Both the position numbers and the translations under genes were made by a program. Source: an uncultured bacterium (GTDB taxonomy: Bacteria; DUMJ01). Taken from it: a stretch of DNA of 44,783 nucleotides. The notes beneath the pieces were generated by a model. That model worked only from the letters and a program-made list of their open reading frames with translations, did no database searches and had not been told where the DNA came from. Shown here in pieces: positions 24,941 through 35,867 of the stretch (its first letter is position 1; every line of letters begins with the position of its first letter). Location of the stretch: positions 1 to 44,783 of the forward strand of contig CALGNK010000030.1 in the NCBI GenBank assembly GCA_937958695.1. The letters are read 5' to 3'.

Positions 24941-25801
24941 CTAGAATGATTCGCCATAGGATATTCCTATAGTATCTGGATTTACTCTAAGAGTTACCCA
25001 ATTTGTATCTGAAAGTTCAAATACAAGTTTACCTATATATAAGAGATTGTCTTTATAATAGTCAACCCCTAAATTCAGTTTAACTCTGTTAAGCCTTAAA
25101 TCTCCCTCAAGATTTATACCCCAGGATCCATCGTTAAAACATACATATGGTATAAATCTGCCTCCTATAATAATTCCATTATCTAACCTTTCTCTATAAC
25201 CTACCCCAAATGGAAGCGAGTTAGAGGGGAAATTAAATATGTCACTTGTAGTGTATATGTAGCCTAATTCAAAATCTATCGCCTGAGTTCCACTTGCAAA
25301 TCCTAAGGAAGAGTAAGTTCCGAAGCCAAAACTACCCGAAGCATCCAAAGTTATGTAATTTCTATAGTTATAATTTCCTAAAATTGGTCCTAATATCTCT
25401 GTTCCCTCTCTCTTATAACCTAACCCCCAAGAATTTCCTAGCCTATATAATCCTATGGTATCATTATAGCCTTCAAATGCTAACTTTACTTCTAATGAAA
25501 TTGCATCCTTTCTATCTGGAGTTGAACCCCAAATAATAGAATAAGAGTTCATACTTTCATCATTTAAAGAAACTAAGATTCCTCTGGTATTATATCTTAT
25601 TATAAGTCTATCTCCATCCTCTTGAAGGTTTCCTAAATAGAGTTTCATAGTCTCATAATCCACCCTAGCATCAAATAGTATTCTTCCATCTAAAGATGAC
25701 CATGAGGCACCTAATTCCCAGCTATTCTGGCAAAGTGCATACCCTGTTATAAGGCTACTTAAAATAATTACCAAAATGTTAATCAGTGCTATTCTTTTCA
25801 T
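24941..25801 (-). CDS. Predicted outer-membrane beta-barrel protein
   Basis: 286 residues. Signal peptide 1-24 (ends GYALC/Q; the Cys could alternatively hint at a lipobox, but LCQN is a poor one). The mature part is a run of short amphipathic strands rich in Gly, Tyr, Asn and Trp with aromatic turns, and it ends GISYGESF with a C-terminal Phe, the classical barrel-insertion signal. No specific family recognised. AGGAGG lies upstream of the ATG. Together with the LolA-like neighbour this argues for an outer membrane. Confidence 0.65.
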   Translation of the reverse strand: MKRIALINILVIILSSLITGYALCQNSWELGASWSSLDGRILFDARVDYETMKLYLGNLQEDGDRLIIRYNTRGILVSLNDESMNSYSIIWGSTPDRKDAISLEVKLAFEGYNDTIGLYRLGNSWGLGYKREGTEILGPILGNYNYRNYITLDASGSFGFGTYSSLGFASGTQAIDFELGYIYTTSDIFNFPSNSLPFGVGYRERLDNGIIIGGRFIPYVCFNDGSWGINLEGDLRLNRVKLNLGVDYYKDNLLYIGKLVFELSDTNWVTLRVNPDTIGISYGESF

Positions 25802-25846
25802 CGTTCAAAACCTCCTATATATAGAATAGTACTTATAAATATATGG

Positions 25847-25872
25847 AAGAGTTCGAATTTATCTGAACTCTT
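25847..25872 (-). terminator. Hairpin at the korB stop codon
   Basis: AAGAGTTC (25847-25854) pairs perfectly with GAACTCTT (25865-25872) around a 10-base loop, overlapping the last codons of korB. On the minus strand it is not followed by a T run; it may stall or protect the kor transcript end. Confidence 0.4.
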
Positions 25873-26713
25873 TTAGTATATCAGAGTAATCAATACCTGT
25901 TATAGGAATCTTAAATAAAGGGCTATCTTTTAACTGTGATAATTGTTCTTCATATGTAGGGCGATTATTTACATATATGACTCCTATTGGGATTCTATCT
26001 CCCCATTCTAAAGCCTTTTCAAAAGCAGATATCCTATCTGTTGGGTCATAACTATCATCAAGCTTATATACTCGATCTTTATACCATTTGAAAGTATTTA
26101 TTCTGTTAAACGTTACACAGGGTTGTAGGATATCCAAAAGGGCAAAACCTTTGTGAGTTATTGCAGACTTCATCATAGCAACTAGGTGTTCAGGTTCTCC
26201 GGAAAAACTTCTGGCTACAAAGCTAGCATTTAGAGCTATAGCTACCGCTATAGGGTTAAAAGGAGGGCTTAATACTCCATCTATCTGAACCTTTGTCTTC
26301 ATCCCAAGGTCTGAGGTTGGAGATGCCTGACCTTTTGTTAGTCCATAAATCTGATTATTATGAACAAAGACCTTTATGTTTACATTTCTCCTTATATTAT
26401 GTATAAAGTGATTTCCTCCCTCACCATAGGTATTTCCATCACCAGATTCTGCTATAACTATCAAGTTATGATTGGCAATCTTAGCTCCAACAGCTACAGA
26501 GATATCTCTTCCATGTAGCCCGTTAAAGAGATTACATCTAAAGTAATGAGGAGCTTTAGCTGCCTGTCCTATACCAGAGACCATAAGAACTCTATCTGGA
26601 GGTATATCAAGTTCTGCTAAGGCTTGCTTCAGAGATTTAAGAATAGAGAAATTTCCACATCCAGGACACCAAGCCGGGATTTGATCGTTATCATACGTTT
26701 TTATATCTACCAT
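25859..26713 (-). CDS. korB: 2-oxoacid:ferredoxin oxidoreductase, beta subunit
   Basis: Thiamine-diphosphate-binding subunit that decarboxylates a 2-oxoacid (2-oxoglutarate or pyruvate) and passes electrons to ferredoxin. 284 residues: CPGCG at 16-20, SGIGQAAKAPHYFRCN near 46-61, GLHGRD, TPP/Mg motif GESGDGN...N with HNIRRN, and NNQIYGLTKGQASPTS. Two cluster cysteines (C16, C19) are present, but the third classical position (after SGIG) is Gln, with a nearby C60 and a later C in LQPCVTF. It overlaps the korA stop by 7 bases. Substrate range not decidable. Confidence 0.92.
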   Translation of the reverse strand: MVDIKTYDNDQIPAWCPGCGNFSILKSLKQALAELDIPPDRVLMVSGIGQAAKAPHYFRCNLFNGLHGRDISVAVGAKIANHNLIVIAESGDGNTYGEGGNHFIHNIRRNVNIKVFVHNNQIYGLTKGQASPTSDLGMKTKVQIDGVLSPPFNPIAVAIALNASFVARSFSGEPEHLVAMMKSAITHKGFALLDILQPCVTFNRINTFKWYKDRVYKLDDSYDPTDRISAFEKALEWGDRIPIGVIYVNNRPTYEEQLSQLKDSPLFKIPITGIDYSDILKEFR

Positions 26714-28389
26714 ATCTTTTTCACCTCTTTCACAATTTCAGATGGGGTAAATGGTCTTCCGTTATACTTTAAAATCTTCTCTTTTATATCTATGCCTGTC
26801 TCCCTTTTTATAAGTAGGGCAAATTGACCTGTAGCATTTCCTTCCACACATATAAGCCTCTTATTCTTATACTTCTCTAACTGTTTATAGGGAAGAGGAT
26901 ATACATCAGAAAAGTGTAATAAACCTACATTAAAACCCTCTTTGATAAGCCTATCTGCCGATTCCTTCATTGCTCCATAAGTGGATCCCCAACCTACTAA
27001 GATAACATCCGGATCAGAGACACCAAAATATATAGGTTCTTCTACATCCCCTTTGAGCAATTCTCCCTTCTTTAACCTCTTCTCAACAAGTCTTTTCCTT
27101 ATACTCAAGTCTTCAGTTATATGTCCTTCTTCATCGTGCTCATCACTATCAGTTATAACTAATATACCCTCTGTTCCTGGAAGAGCCCTTGGGGATATAC
27201 CAGATTCTGTAATAAGATGCCTCTTATAATCTCTAATAGGATTATATTCGATGTACCTCTCTATCTTAATATTGTTTAACTCAAGGTCTTCTATTGTTAC
27301 CATAGAGTCCACAAGAAATTGGTCAGTAAGTATTATAGAGGGTATCTGATATTTATCAGCCAGGTTAAATGCCTTTATAGTCTTATAAAATGCATCTCGA
27401 GCATCTCTTGGGGCAGTTACATATCTAGGAAATTCTCCATGTCCAGCATTTATTACAAATAATAATTCTCCCTGCTCTGTCCTCGTAGGCAATCCTGTTG
27501 CTGGGCCTGGTCTTTGTCCTACATGAATAACACAAGGGGTTTCTGTCATACCTGCAAGGCTGAGTCCTTCAACCATTAAGGCAAATCCGCCACCTGAAGT
27601 GGTAACCATAGACCTTACACCAGCAAAGGATGCACCTAACACCATATTTATAGCAGAAATCTCATCCTCCGCCTGTTCTACCACTATATTGTATCTTTTA
27701 GAATGTCCAGCTAAATAATTCATTACTGCTGTTCCAGGGGTCATAGGATAGGCAGATAAAAATCTACATCCAGCTACTATAGCCCCAAAACCAACGGCAG
27801 AACCTCCATCTATGAGGAGTCTATTATTAACTGTTAGAAAAGGCGTTTTAAAAGAAAAATCTTTTCTACCATTTCCAATTTCATATCCGGCTCTTGCGGT
27901 CAAAACATTTTTTTCTCCTATTTCTGGATCTTTAAATTGCTCTCTCATAATTGTTTCTAAGATAGAAAAATCTCCATCTAACAAACCTACCAACACACCA
28001 CAGGCTGAAGAATTAACGGCAAGTTTCGTTTTGGCATTCTCTAAAGCTATCCTCTGGAGGGGAACACCAAAGAATAATCTATTTACGTCTTCATAATTTA
28101 TAAGCTCGCTATCATATATAATTACCCCATTTTGAGAAACTTCTTCCTTATGAAGATCTATCGTCTCTCCATTCAAAGCTACCAATATATCTATCCCATC
28201 ATCTGGACTTAATATAGGATCTGTTGATACCCTTACCTGTGTAAAATTATGCCCACCTCTTATTCTTGACTGATAACTCTGCTCAGTAAAGACATAGTAA
28301 CCTGAACGGAGGAAAAATTTAGACATAATAGTACTAATAGTTTGAATCCCTTGTCCTGCTTCTCCACCTATAACAATCCTTAGTTCCAT
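26707..28389 (-). CDS. korA: 2-oxoacid:ferredoxin oxidoreductase, fused gamma-alpha subunit
   Basis: Partner of korB. 560 residues: an N-terminal gamma-type domain (IGGEAGQGIQTISTIM, RGGHNFTQVRVS) fused to the alpha domain starting near 195, with the motif SAYPMTPGTAVMNYLA and the Glu-containing VEQAEDEISAINMVLGAS, then GLPTRTEQGEL and a C-terminal domain with VGWGSTYG. The gamma-alpha fusion is the two-subunit form seen in Sulfolobus and many anaerobes. ATG 28389 is preceded by GGAGG; a TTG 12 bases upstream would place that ribosome-binding site inside the gene. Confidence 0.93.
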   Translation of the reverse strand: MELRIVIGGEAGQGIQTISTIMSKFFLRSGYYVFTEQSYQSRIRGGHNFTQVRVSTDPILSPDDGIDILVALNGETIDLHKEEVSQNGVIIYDSELINYEDVNRLFFGVPLQRIALENAKTKLAVNSSACGVLVGLLDGDFSILETIMREQFKDPEIGEKNVLTARAGYEIGNGRKDFSFKTPFLTVNNRLLIDGGSAVGFGAIVAGCRFLSAYPMTPGTAVMNYLAGHSKRYNIVVEQAEDEISAINMVLGASFAGVRSMVTTSGGGFALMVEGLSLAGMTETPCVIHVGQRPGPATGLPTRTEQGELLFVINAGHGEFPRYVTAPRDARDAFYKTIKAFNLADKYQIPSIILTDQFLVDSMVTIEDLELNNIKIERYIEYNPIRDYKRHLITESGISPRALPGTEGILVITDSDEHDEEGHITEDLSIRKRLVEKRLKKGELLKGDVEEPIYFGVSDPDVILVGWGSTYGAMKESADRLIKEGFNVGLLHFSDVYPLPYKQLEKYKNKRLICVEGNATGQFALLIKRETGIDIKEKILKYNGRPFTPSEIVKEVKKIW

Positions 28390-28404
28390 AATTACCTCCA
28401 AAAT

Positions 28405-28434
28405 GATAAAATTAGAGGGGCGTAAAGTCCCCCT
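28405..28434 (-). terminator. Possible weak terminator after the copper operon
   Basis: On the minus strand AGGGG-(9)-CCCCT is followed by a T-rich stretch. It lies 13 bases after the SHOCT gene stop and before korA. The stem is only 5 bp, so termination may be partial. Confidence 0.35.
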
Positions 28435-28446
28435 ATTCTAGAAAAC

Positions 28447-28695
28447 TTAACTCTTTAAATCTTCTAGCTTTTTTTGAAACTCTTCTTTAGTAATTTCTCC
28501 TTCTGCATATTTTCTACGAAGGATATCTATGGCAGTATCTCCTGTAGAAAGTCTAGAGACATTAGATTTACTAATTATGTACAATATAAAAAAGACAGCT
28601 ATACCCAATAAAATAACATTAAAAATCCACGGTGTTATATTCCAATATCCTCTATACCAAGGAGCTCTACCAAACCACATTGGGCAAGTCCACAT
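28447..28695 (-). CDS. Small membrane protein with SHOCT domain
   Basis: 82 residues: a Trp/Met-rich N-terminus (MWTCPMWFGR...), one transmembrane helix at about 25-45, and a C-terminal SHOCT domain (AIDILRRKYAEGEITKEEFQKKLEDL), a short oligomerisation motif found at protein ends. It is the third gene after copA and csoR. The N-terminal Met, Cys and Trp could hint at copper contact, but that is speculation. GGAGG precedes the ATG, within a duplicated segment. Confidence 0.8.
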   Translation of the reverse strand: MWTCPMWFGRAPWYRGYWNITPWIFNVILLGIAVFFILYIISKSNVSRLSTGDTAIDILRRKYAEGEITKEEFQKKLEDLKS

Positions 28696-28705
28696 ATCCT
28701 TTTAC

Positions 28706-28737
28706 CTCCTTTCTTATTATACTCCTTTCTTATTATA
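28706..28737 (-). repeat. Perfect tandem duplication of 16 bases carrying a Shine-Dalgarno sequence
   Basis: The plus-strand unit CTCCTTTCTTATTATA occurs twice back to back (28706-28721 and 28722-28737). On the coding strand each copy reads TATAATAAGAAAGGAG, giving two ribosome-binding sites and two TATAAT blocks between the csoR stop and the SHOCT start. Confidence 0.9.
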
Positions 28738-28995
28738 CTAAAAATAACCTAAAATCTCTTCAATCTCACTAATCTTACTTTCTAAATCGCCTGTAACCAT
28801 AGCTTCTTTGACGCAAGTTTCCATATGAGCCTTTAAAACCTTTTCATTGGCTTTTCTTAAAAGCGCTATAAGTGATAGTAACTGTTTAGATATGTCAATA
28901 CAGTATCTTCCATCCTCTATCATTTTTATAACTCCTTCTATCTGTCCCCTAGCTGTTTTGAGAAGGTTCAGAGCTTCTTCATGTTTATTGCTCAT
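28738..28995 (-). CDS. csoR: Copper-sensing repressor CsoR
   Basis: Small all-helical repressor of the DUF156 family that leaves its operator when it binds Cu(I). 85 residues from ATG 28995 ([12 protein letters not shown]). Counted from that start, the Cu(I) ligands are C32, H57 and C61 ([15 protein letters not shown]), matching the Cys-His-Cys set of characterised CsoR proteins and separating it from RcnR, FrmR and CstR types. [13 protein letters not shown] is the family helix. The start lies inside copA (11-base overlap), so the repressor is made from the operon it likely controls. Confidence 0.93.
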   Translation of the reverse strand: MSNKHEEALNLLKTARGQIEGVIKMIEDGRYCIDISKQLLSLIALLRKANEKVLKAHMETCVKEAMVTGDLESKISEIEEILGYF

Positions 28996-31204
28996 CAAGT
29001 TTAATCCTCCTTAACCTCAAAGAGTTAGATATCACATTTAGAGAGCTAAGCGCCATTGCTATCTCAGCAATGACTGGATGTAATAATCCTAGTCCTGCTA
29101 TTGGTATAGCGATAACATTATAAAAGAAAGCCCAAAATAGATTTTGCTTTATCTTCTTAAATGTCTCTTTAGAAAGTTTTATAGCTCTTATAATGTTATA
29201 TAAATCGCTATTAATAAGAACTATATCTCCAGATTCTATAGCAATATCAGTTCCACTACCCATAGCTATCCCTACATTTGCCTGTTTAAGGGCAGGTGCA
29301 TCATTTATCCCATCTCCAATCATAGCTATAATCTTTCCTTGCTCTTGCAATCCTTTTATTATACTTACCTTATCTTGAGGGAGTACTTCTGCTATTACTT
29401 GATCTACCTCTAATTTATCTTTCATCGTAGATGCATTACTTTTGCTATCACCTGTAAGTACTATAACTTTTAGACCGAGATTTTTTAAAGATTTTACTAC
29501 ATACCTTGCATTATCCTTAGGTACATCTGAAACCCCAATAACTCCTACTATATCTTGTTCATCTGCTACAAGAACTACGGTAGCTTTATCCTTCTCCAAC
29601 ATCTCTATCGTCTCATAGTAAAGACTTACATTATAGCGGTTTTCTGTTAAAAGATGCTTATTCCCAACTATATAGTCTTTTCCATCTAAGGTAGCAATTA
29701 TTCCCTTACCTGGTATATACCTAAAAGACTCAATTTTTATAGGGGTTACTCCCTTTCTCTTGGCATAGTCAACTATAGCTTTCGCTATTGGATGTTCAGA
29801 GTTATACTCTATAGAACTTACAATTTTTAGAAACTCTTCTATAGTCAATTTCGACCATACATATGATACCTCTGGTCTTCCTAAGGTCAAAGTTCCAGTC
29901 TTATCAAACACTACTGTATCTACATCTTTTAATCTTTCTATCGCTTCTCCCGTTTTAATAAGTATACCTCGCTTTGCCCCAATACCTGTTCCAACCACAA
30001 GAGCGGTTGGGGTAGCCAATCCTAAAGCGCAGGGACAGGCTATTACTAGTGTAGCAATCATAGCAGATATTGCCTGAGATAGAACACTATCTCCAAGCCT
30101 AACCCATGGAAGTAAAAAAGATACCTTCTCTAATATTGATATCCCAAATTGAGGAAATAGAATCCAGAAGAGAAAAACCCCGATAGATATTATTATTATG
30201 GATGGCACAAAGATCCCAGTTATTTTATCTGCTAACTCCTGAACTGGAACCTTACTCTCTTGTACAGATTCTACCAATTTTATTATCTGAGCCAAGAAGG
30301 TATCCTTACCCACCTTGGTTATTCTTACTCTTATTGTTCCTAATTGATTTATTGTAGCACCTATTACACTATCTCCTACAGTCTTTCTTACAGGAATAGA
30401 TTCTCCTGTAACCATAGATTCGTCTACATAGGTATCTCCCTCTATAACAATTCCATCAGAGGGGATCTTTTCTCCTGGTCTTACTATTACAATATCACCC
30501 GTTTGAAGCTCTTCTATTGGAACATCTATCTCCTTGCCGTCTCTAATCACTCTAGCATCTTTAGCACCAAGTTGAATAAGTTCTTTTATAGCATTCGTTG
30601 CCCTGCCCTTAGCTATCGCTTCTAGATATCTTCCCAGTAAGTGAAATGTCATAATCATTGCTCCTATCAAGGCATAGTTCTCTATGTTAAATCCTGAAAT
30701 CTTTAGGATGCCTGTGGCAAGAGAAGAGAGAGTTCCTAAAGCTATAAGAACATCCATCCCAAATGCTAAATGCACCATAGATTTTAACGCTGTTTTTATT
30801 ATATTAAATCCTGCCAAAAGGATTACTGGTAGAGAAAGCGAAATCTGGATGATATCAGAATAGGGAATTATAGTAATCTTAGACATCTCTAAAAGCATAA
30901 GTATGATTCCTGGAATAGTAAAAATAAGAGAATAGAAAAATCTTCTTTTGCAAAAATCTATCCGGCTCTCATCATCTGTTTCTTCTTCAAGCAATTTGTA
31001 CCCAATATTCTCTACTAAATTGGCAATCTCTCTGGTATTGATCTTACTCGAATCATATGTAATTGTTGCCTTCTCTGTAGCTATGTTTACTCTAGCATAT
31101 AAGATTCCGGTTGTCTTATGTAAGTTTTCTTCTATCCTTCTAGCACAACCTGCGCAGGACATACCTTCCACTTTAAATACCTTAGTTACTGTTTTTTGCT
31201 CCAT
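28985..31204 (-). CDS. copA: Copper-exporting P1B-type ATPase CopA
   Basis: Pumps Cu(I) out of the cytoplasm at the expense of ATP. 739 residues: one N-terminal heavy-metal domain with SCAGC (C17, C20), actuator TGES at 267-270, the transmembrane metal site CPC at 390-392, phosphorylated D434 in DKTGTLT, the HP motif in [16 protein letters not shown] hinge, and last-helix motifs FYN and [16 protein letters not shown] (the P1B-1 Cu(I) pattern). AAGGAGGAAG precedes the ATG. It leads the copA-csoR-SHOCT operon. Confidence 0.96.
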   Translation of the reverse strand: MEQKTVTKVFKVEGMSCAGCARRIEENLHKTTGILYARVNIATEKATITYDSSKINTREIANLVENIGYKLLEEETDDESRIDFCKRRFFYSLIFTIPGIILMLLEMSKITIIPYSDIIQISLSLPVILLAGFNIIKTALKSMVHLAFGMDVLIALGTLSSLATGILKISGFNIENYALIGAMIMTFHLLGRYLEAIAKGRATNAIKELIQLGAKDARVIRDGKEIDVPIEELQTGDIVIVRPGEKIPSDGIVIEGDTYVDESMVTGESIPVRKTVGDSVIGATINQLGTIRVRITKVGKDTFLAQIIKLVESVQESKVPVQELADKITGIFVPSIIIISIGVFLFWILFPQFGISILEKVSFLLPWVRLGDSVLSQAISAMIATLVIACPCALGLATPTALVVGTGIGAKRGILIKTGEAIERLKDVDTVVFDKTGTLTLGRPEVSYVWSKLTIEEFLKIVSSIEYNSEHPIAKAIVDYAKRKGVTPIKIESFRYIPGKGIIATLDGKDYIVGNKHLLTENRYNVSLYYETIEMLEKDKATVVLVADEQDIVGVIGVSDVPKDNARYVVKSLKNLGLKVIVLTGDSKSNASTMKDKLEVDQVIAEVLPQDKVSIIKGLQEQGKIIAMIGDGINDAPALKQANVGIAMGSGTDIAIESGDIVLINSDLYNIIRAIKLSKETFKKIKQNLFWAFFYNVIAIPIAGLGLLHPVIAEIAMALSSLNVISNSLRLRRIKLDEQ

Positions 31205-31220
31205 ATTCTTCCTCCTTCCT

Positions 31221-31261
31221 ATCCCCCACCCGTATATGGGAGGGATTACAAGAACATTATA
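31221..31261 (-). promoter_or_regulatory. copA promoter with probable CsoR operator
   Basis: TATAAT on the minus strand is at 31256-31261, with a weak TAGAAA 17 bases upstream. Just downstream of the expected start lies an imperfect GC-tract inverted repeat, 31221-31246 (plus strand ATCCC...ACCC-GTATAT-GGGAGGGAT). C-tract/G-tract dyads of this kind are characteristic CsoR binding sites, and this one is the only such island in very AT-rich sequence. Confidence 0.6.
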
Positions 31262-31335
31262 ACATAGAAGTTTATAAATTTCTAGTCCTCAAAGTGGAGG
31301 AAAATAAGATTAGTATTTATTTTTTGGCAATTTTA

Positions 31336-31344
31336 TGGTATAAT
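31336..31344 (+). promoter_or_regulatory. Extended -10 promoter of the anchored binding-protein gene
   Basis: TGGTATAAT (31336-31344) is an extended -10 element with perfect TATAAT at 31339-31344. Transcription would start near 31351, four bases before ATG 31355. An upstream in-frame ATG at 31343 overlaps the -10 itself and would not be transcribed. Confidence 0.65.
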
Positions 31345-31354
31345 GGAATCTGCT

Positions 31355-32982
31355 ATGGCAGAGATAAAAAGAGAAACAGATATTATTCCGGAAGATTTTT
31401 GGAATGAACTTTTACCTATTTGTTATAAATATCTAGGCTCCAAGGGTGAAACAGTATTAAATGAAACATTAGAAATCTTAGGCAAGGACAAGAGCAATGT
31501 CACCTTCGGAGACCTCACAGATATATATAATGCCCTTATAAGCAAGCTGATATACCTTGATAAAAGGGCTGACTTTAGGATGGAGCTGTATGACCTTAGA
31601 AGAAGGTACATGGTCCCTCCTGAAGCCATAGAATATAGGCCTAGTAAATTAGAACTATTCTTTAACAGATTGTTCGCTAGGAGAAGCTCAGCCATCTTAA
31701 TAATATTAACCTTAATTATAGCTATAGGTATAGGGCTTTATTATGGGCTTAAGCCTAAGAGTAGTTCTGGTGTAATAAGTGGAAAGTATGACGTAGTCCT
31801 ATGGTCTGGTATTTATTCGAAGAGTATGGAAAAGACGATAAATGAAATAATGGAAAAGTTTGATGAACAGTATAAGCCTTATAAATCTAGACTAGACCTT
31901 CTACCTAGTGGTGGAGACCCTATGGCGGAGATGGGAACTCAGATGAAGATTATGGCAGTATTTGCTGCAGGAGAACCACCAGACATCATATATGGAACAC
32001 AGAATCCTCTATATATAAATGGACCATATCTATTAAAGATACCTAAAGACCAGATTCTGTCGCTAGAATATTTCCCTCAGATATTAAATCAAATAACTTC
32101 CGATGGAGAATACTTCTATTGTTATCCAGTTATGTTATCTCCCAAATTTATAATGATAGGAAATAAGACCCTGGTAGAGGGATTAGGGTATAATTACAAG
32201 AAGATTCAGAAAGAGGGTATAAACTGGGATGATTTTCTAGACCTGGCAAGTAAACTTAAATTAGTCTCCCCTTACCCTATCCTTATAAGTCTAAGAGGAA
32301 GTTCTCTCTTTGATATCTTCTGGATGCTAATGGTAAATAATGGGGCAGGAAAAGCAGTAGAGGATGGAAGATTCCTATGGGATGAGGCAAAGATAGAGGA
32401 GACTCTGAGGTTTTTTGATAGATTGGTTAAAAATGGTATTATTAACCCTACCTTACTTGGAGGCAAAATTTCTACCAATATAGACATATTTAGTGATGGA
32501 AAAGCAGGTATACTTATAGGAAATTATTTAGATTACAAAATGATAGATAACGCTAAAAAAGTAAAACCAGTGATTCTTCCTTTCCCAAATAATCAGGGGA
32601 ATAAGATATCTTCACTTTGGGAGATTTACGGTTATTTCTGCTTTAGACAGAGGGATAATTATAACTTTGACAAGGCTCAAAAAACGCTTCTTCTAGCTAA
32701 GACGTTAGCTGAAAACTCGAGATGGGTCCTAGATATTGGAGGATTACCGGCATCTAGAAATATCTGGAATATTTTAAATCTTCACAAAGAGGAGAATCAT
32801 AGCTTCTTATATAGTTATATAGAAAGTGCAGTTCCTGTAGATATTGACCCCCTATTTACTCAGATAGCTTTTGAAGCCATAAATCCACAGTTAGAAAATA
32901 TAGTTACAGGAAAAACAGATATTAATCAGGCTTTGGAAGGTATAAAAGATAGGTTAGATAAAATCCTGTCTCAGAGTAGAAA

Positions 32983-32986
<4 letters not shown>
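31355..32986 (+). CDS. Membrane-anchored protein: cytoplasmic domain, one TM helix, solute-binding-like ectodomain
   Basis: 543 residues from ATG 31355. Residues 1-110 form a helical, charged cytoplasmic domain that I do not recognise; 111-132 is one transmembrane helix (ILIILTLIIAIGIGLYYGL); the rest resembles family-1 extracellular sugar-binding proteins (YDVVLWSGIY at the first strand, MKIMAVFAAGEPPDIIYGTQ, INWDDFLDLASKL, GKAGILIGNY, LENIVTGKTDINQALEGI). Normal binding proteins have a cleaved signal or lipobox and no cytoplasmic domain; here the receptor is tethered to a possible signalling domain. No ABC permease is adjacent. It overlaps the next gene by 4 bases (ATGA). No Shine-Dalgarno sequence; likely leaderless. 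Confidence 0.72.
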
Positions 32987-35855
<2,869 letters not shown>

Positions 35856-35867
35856 TTGGAGGGAGAT

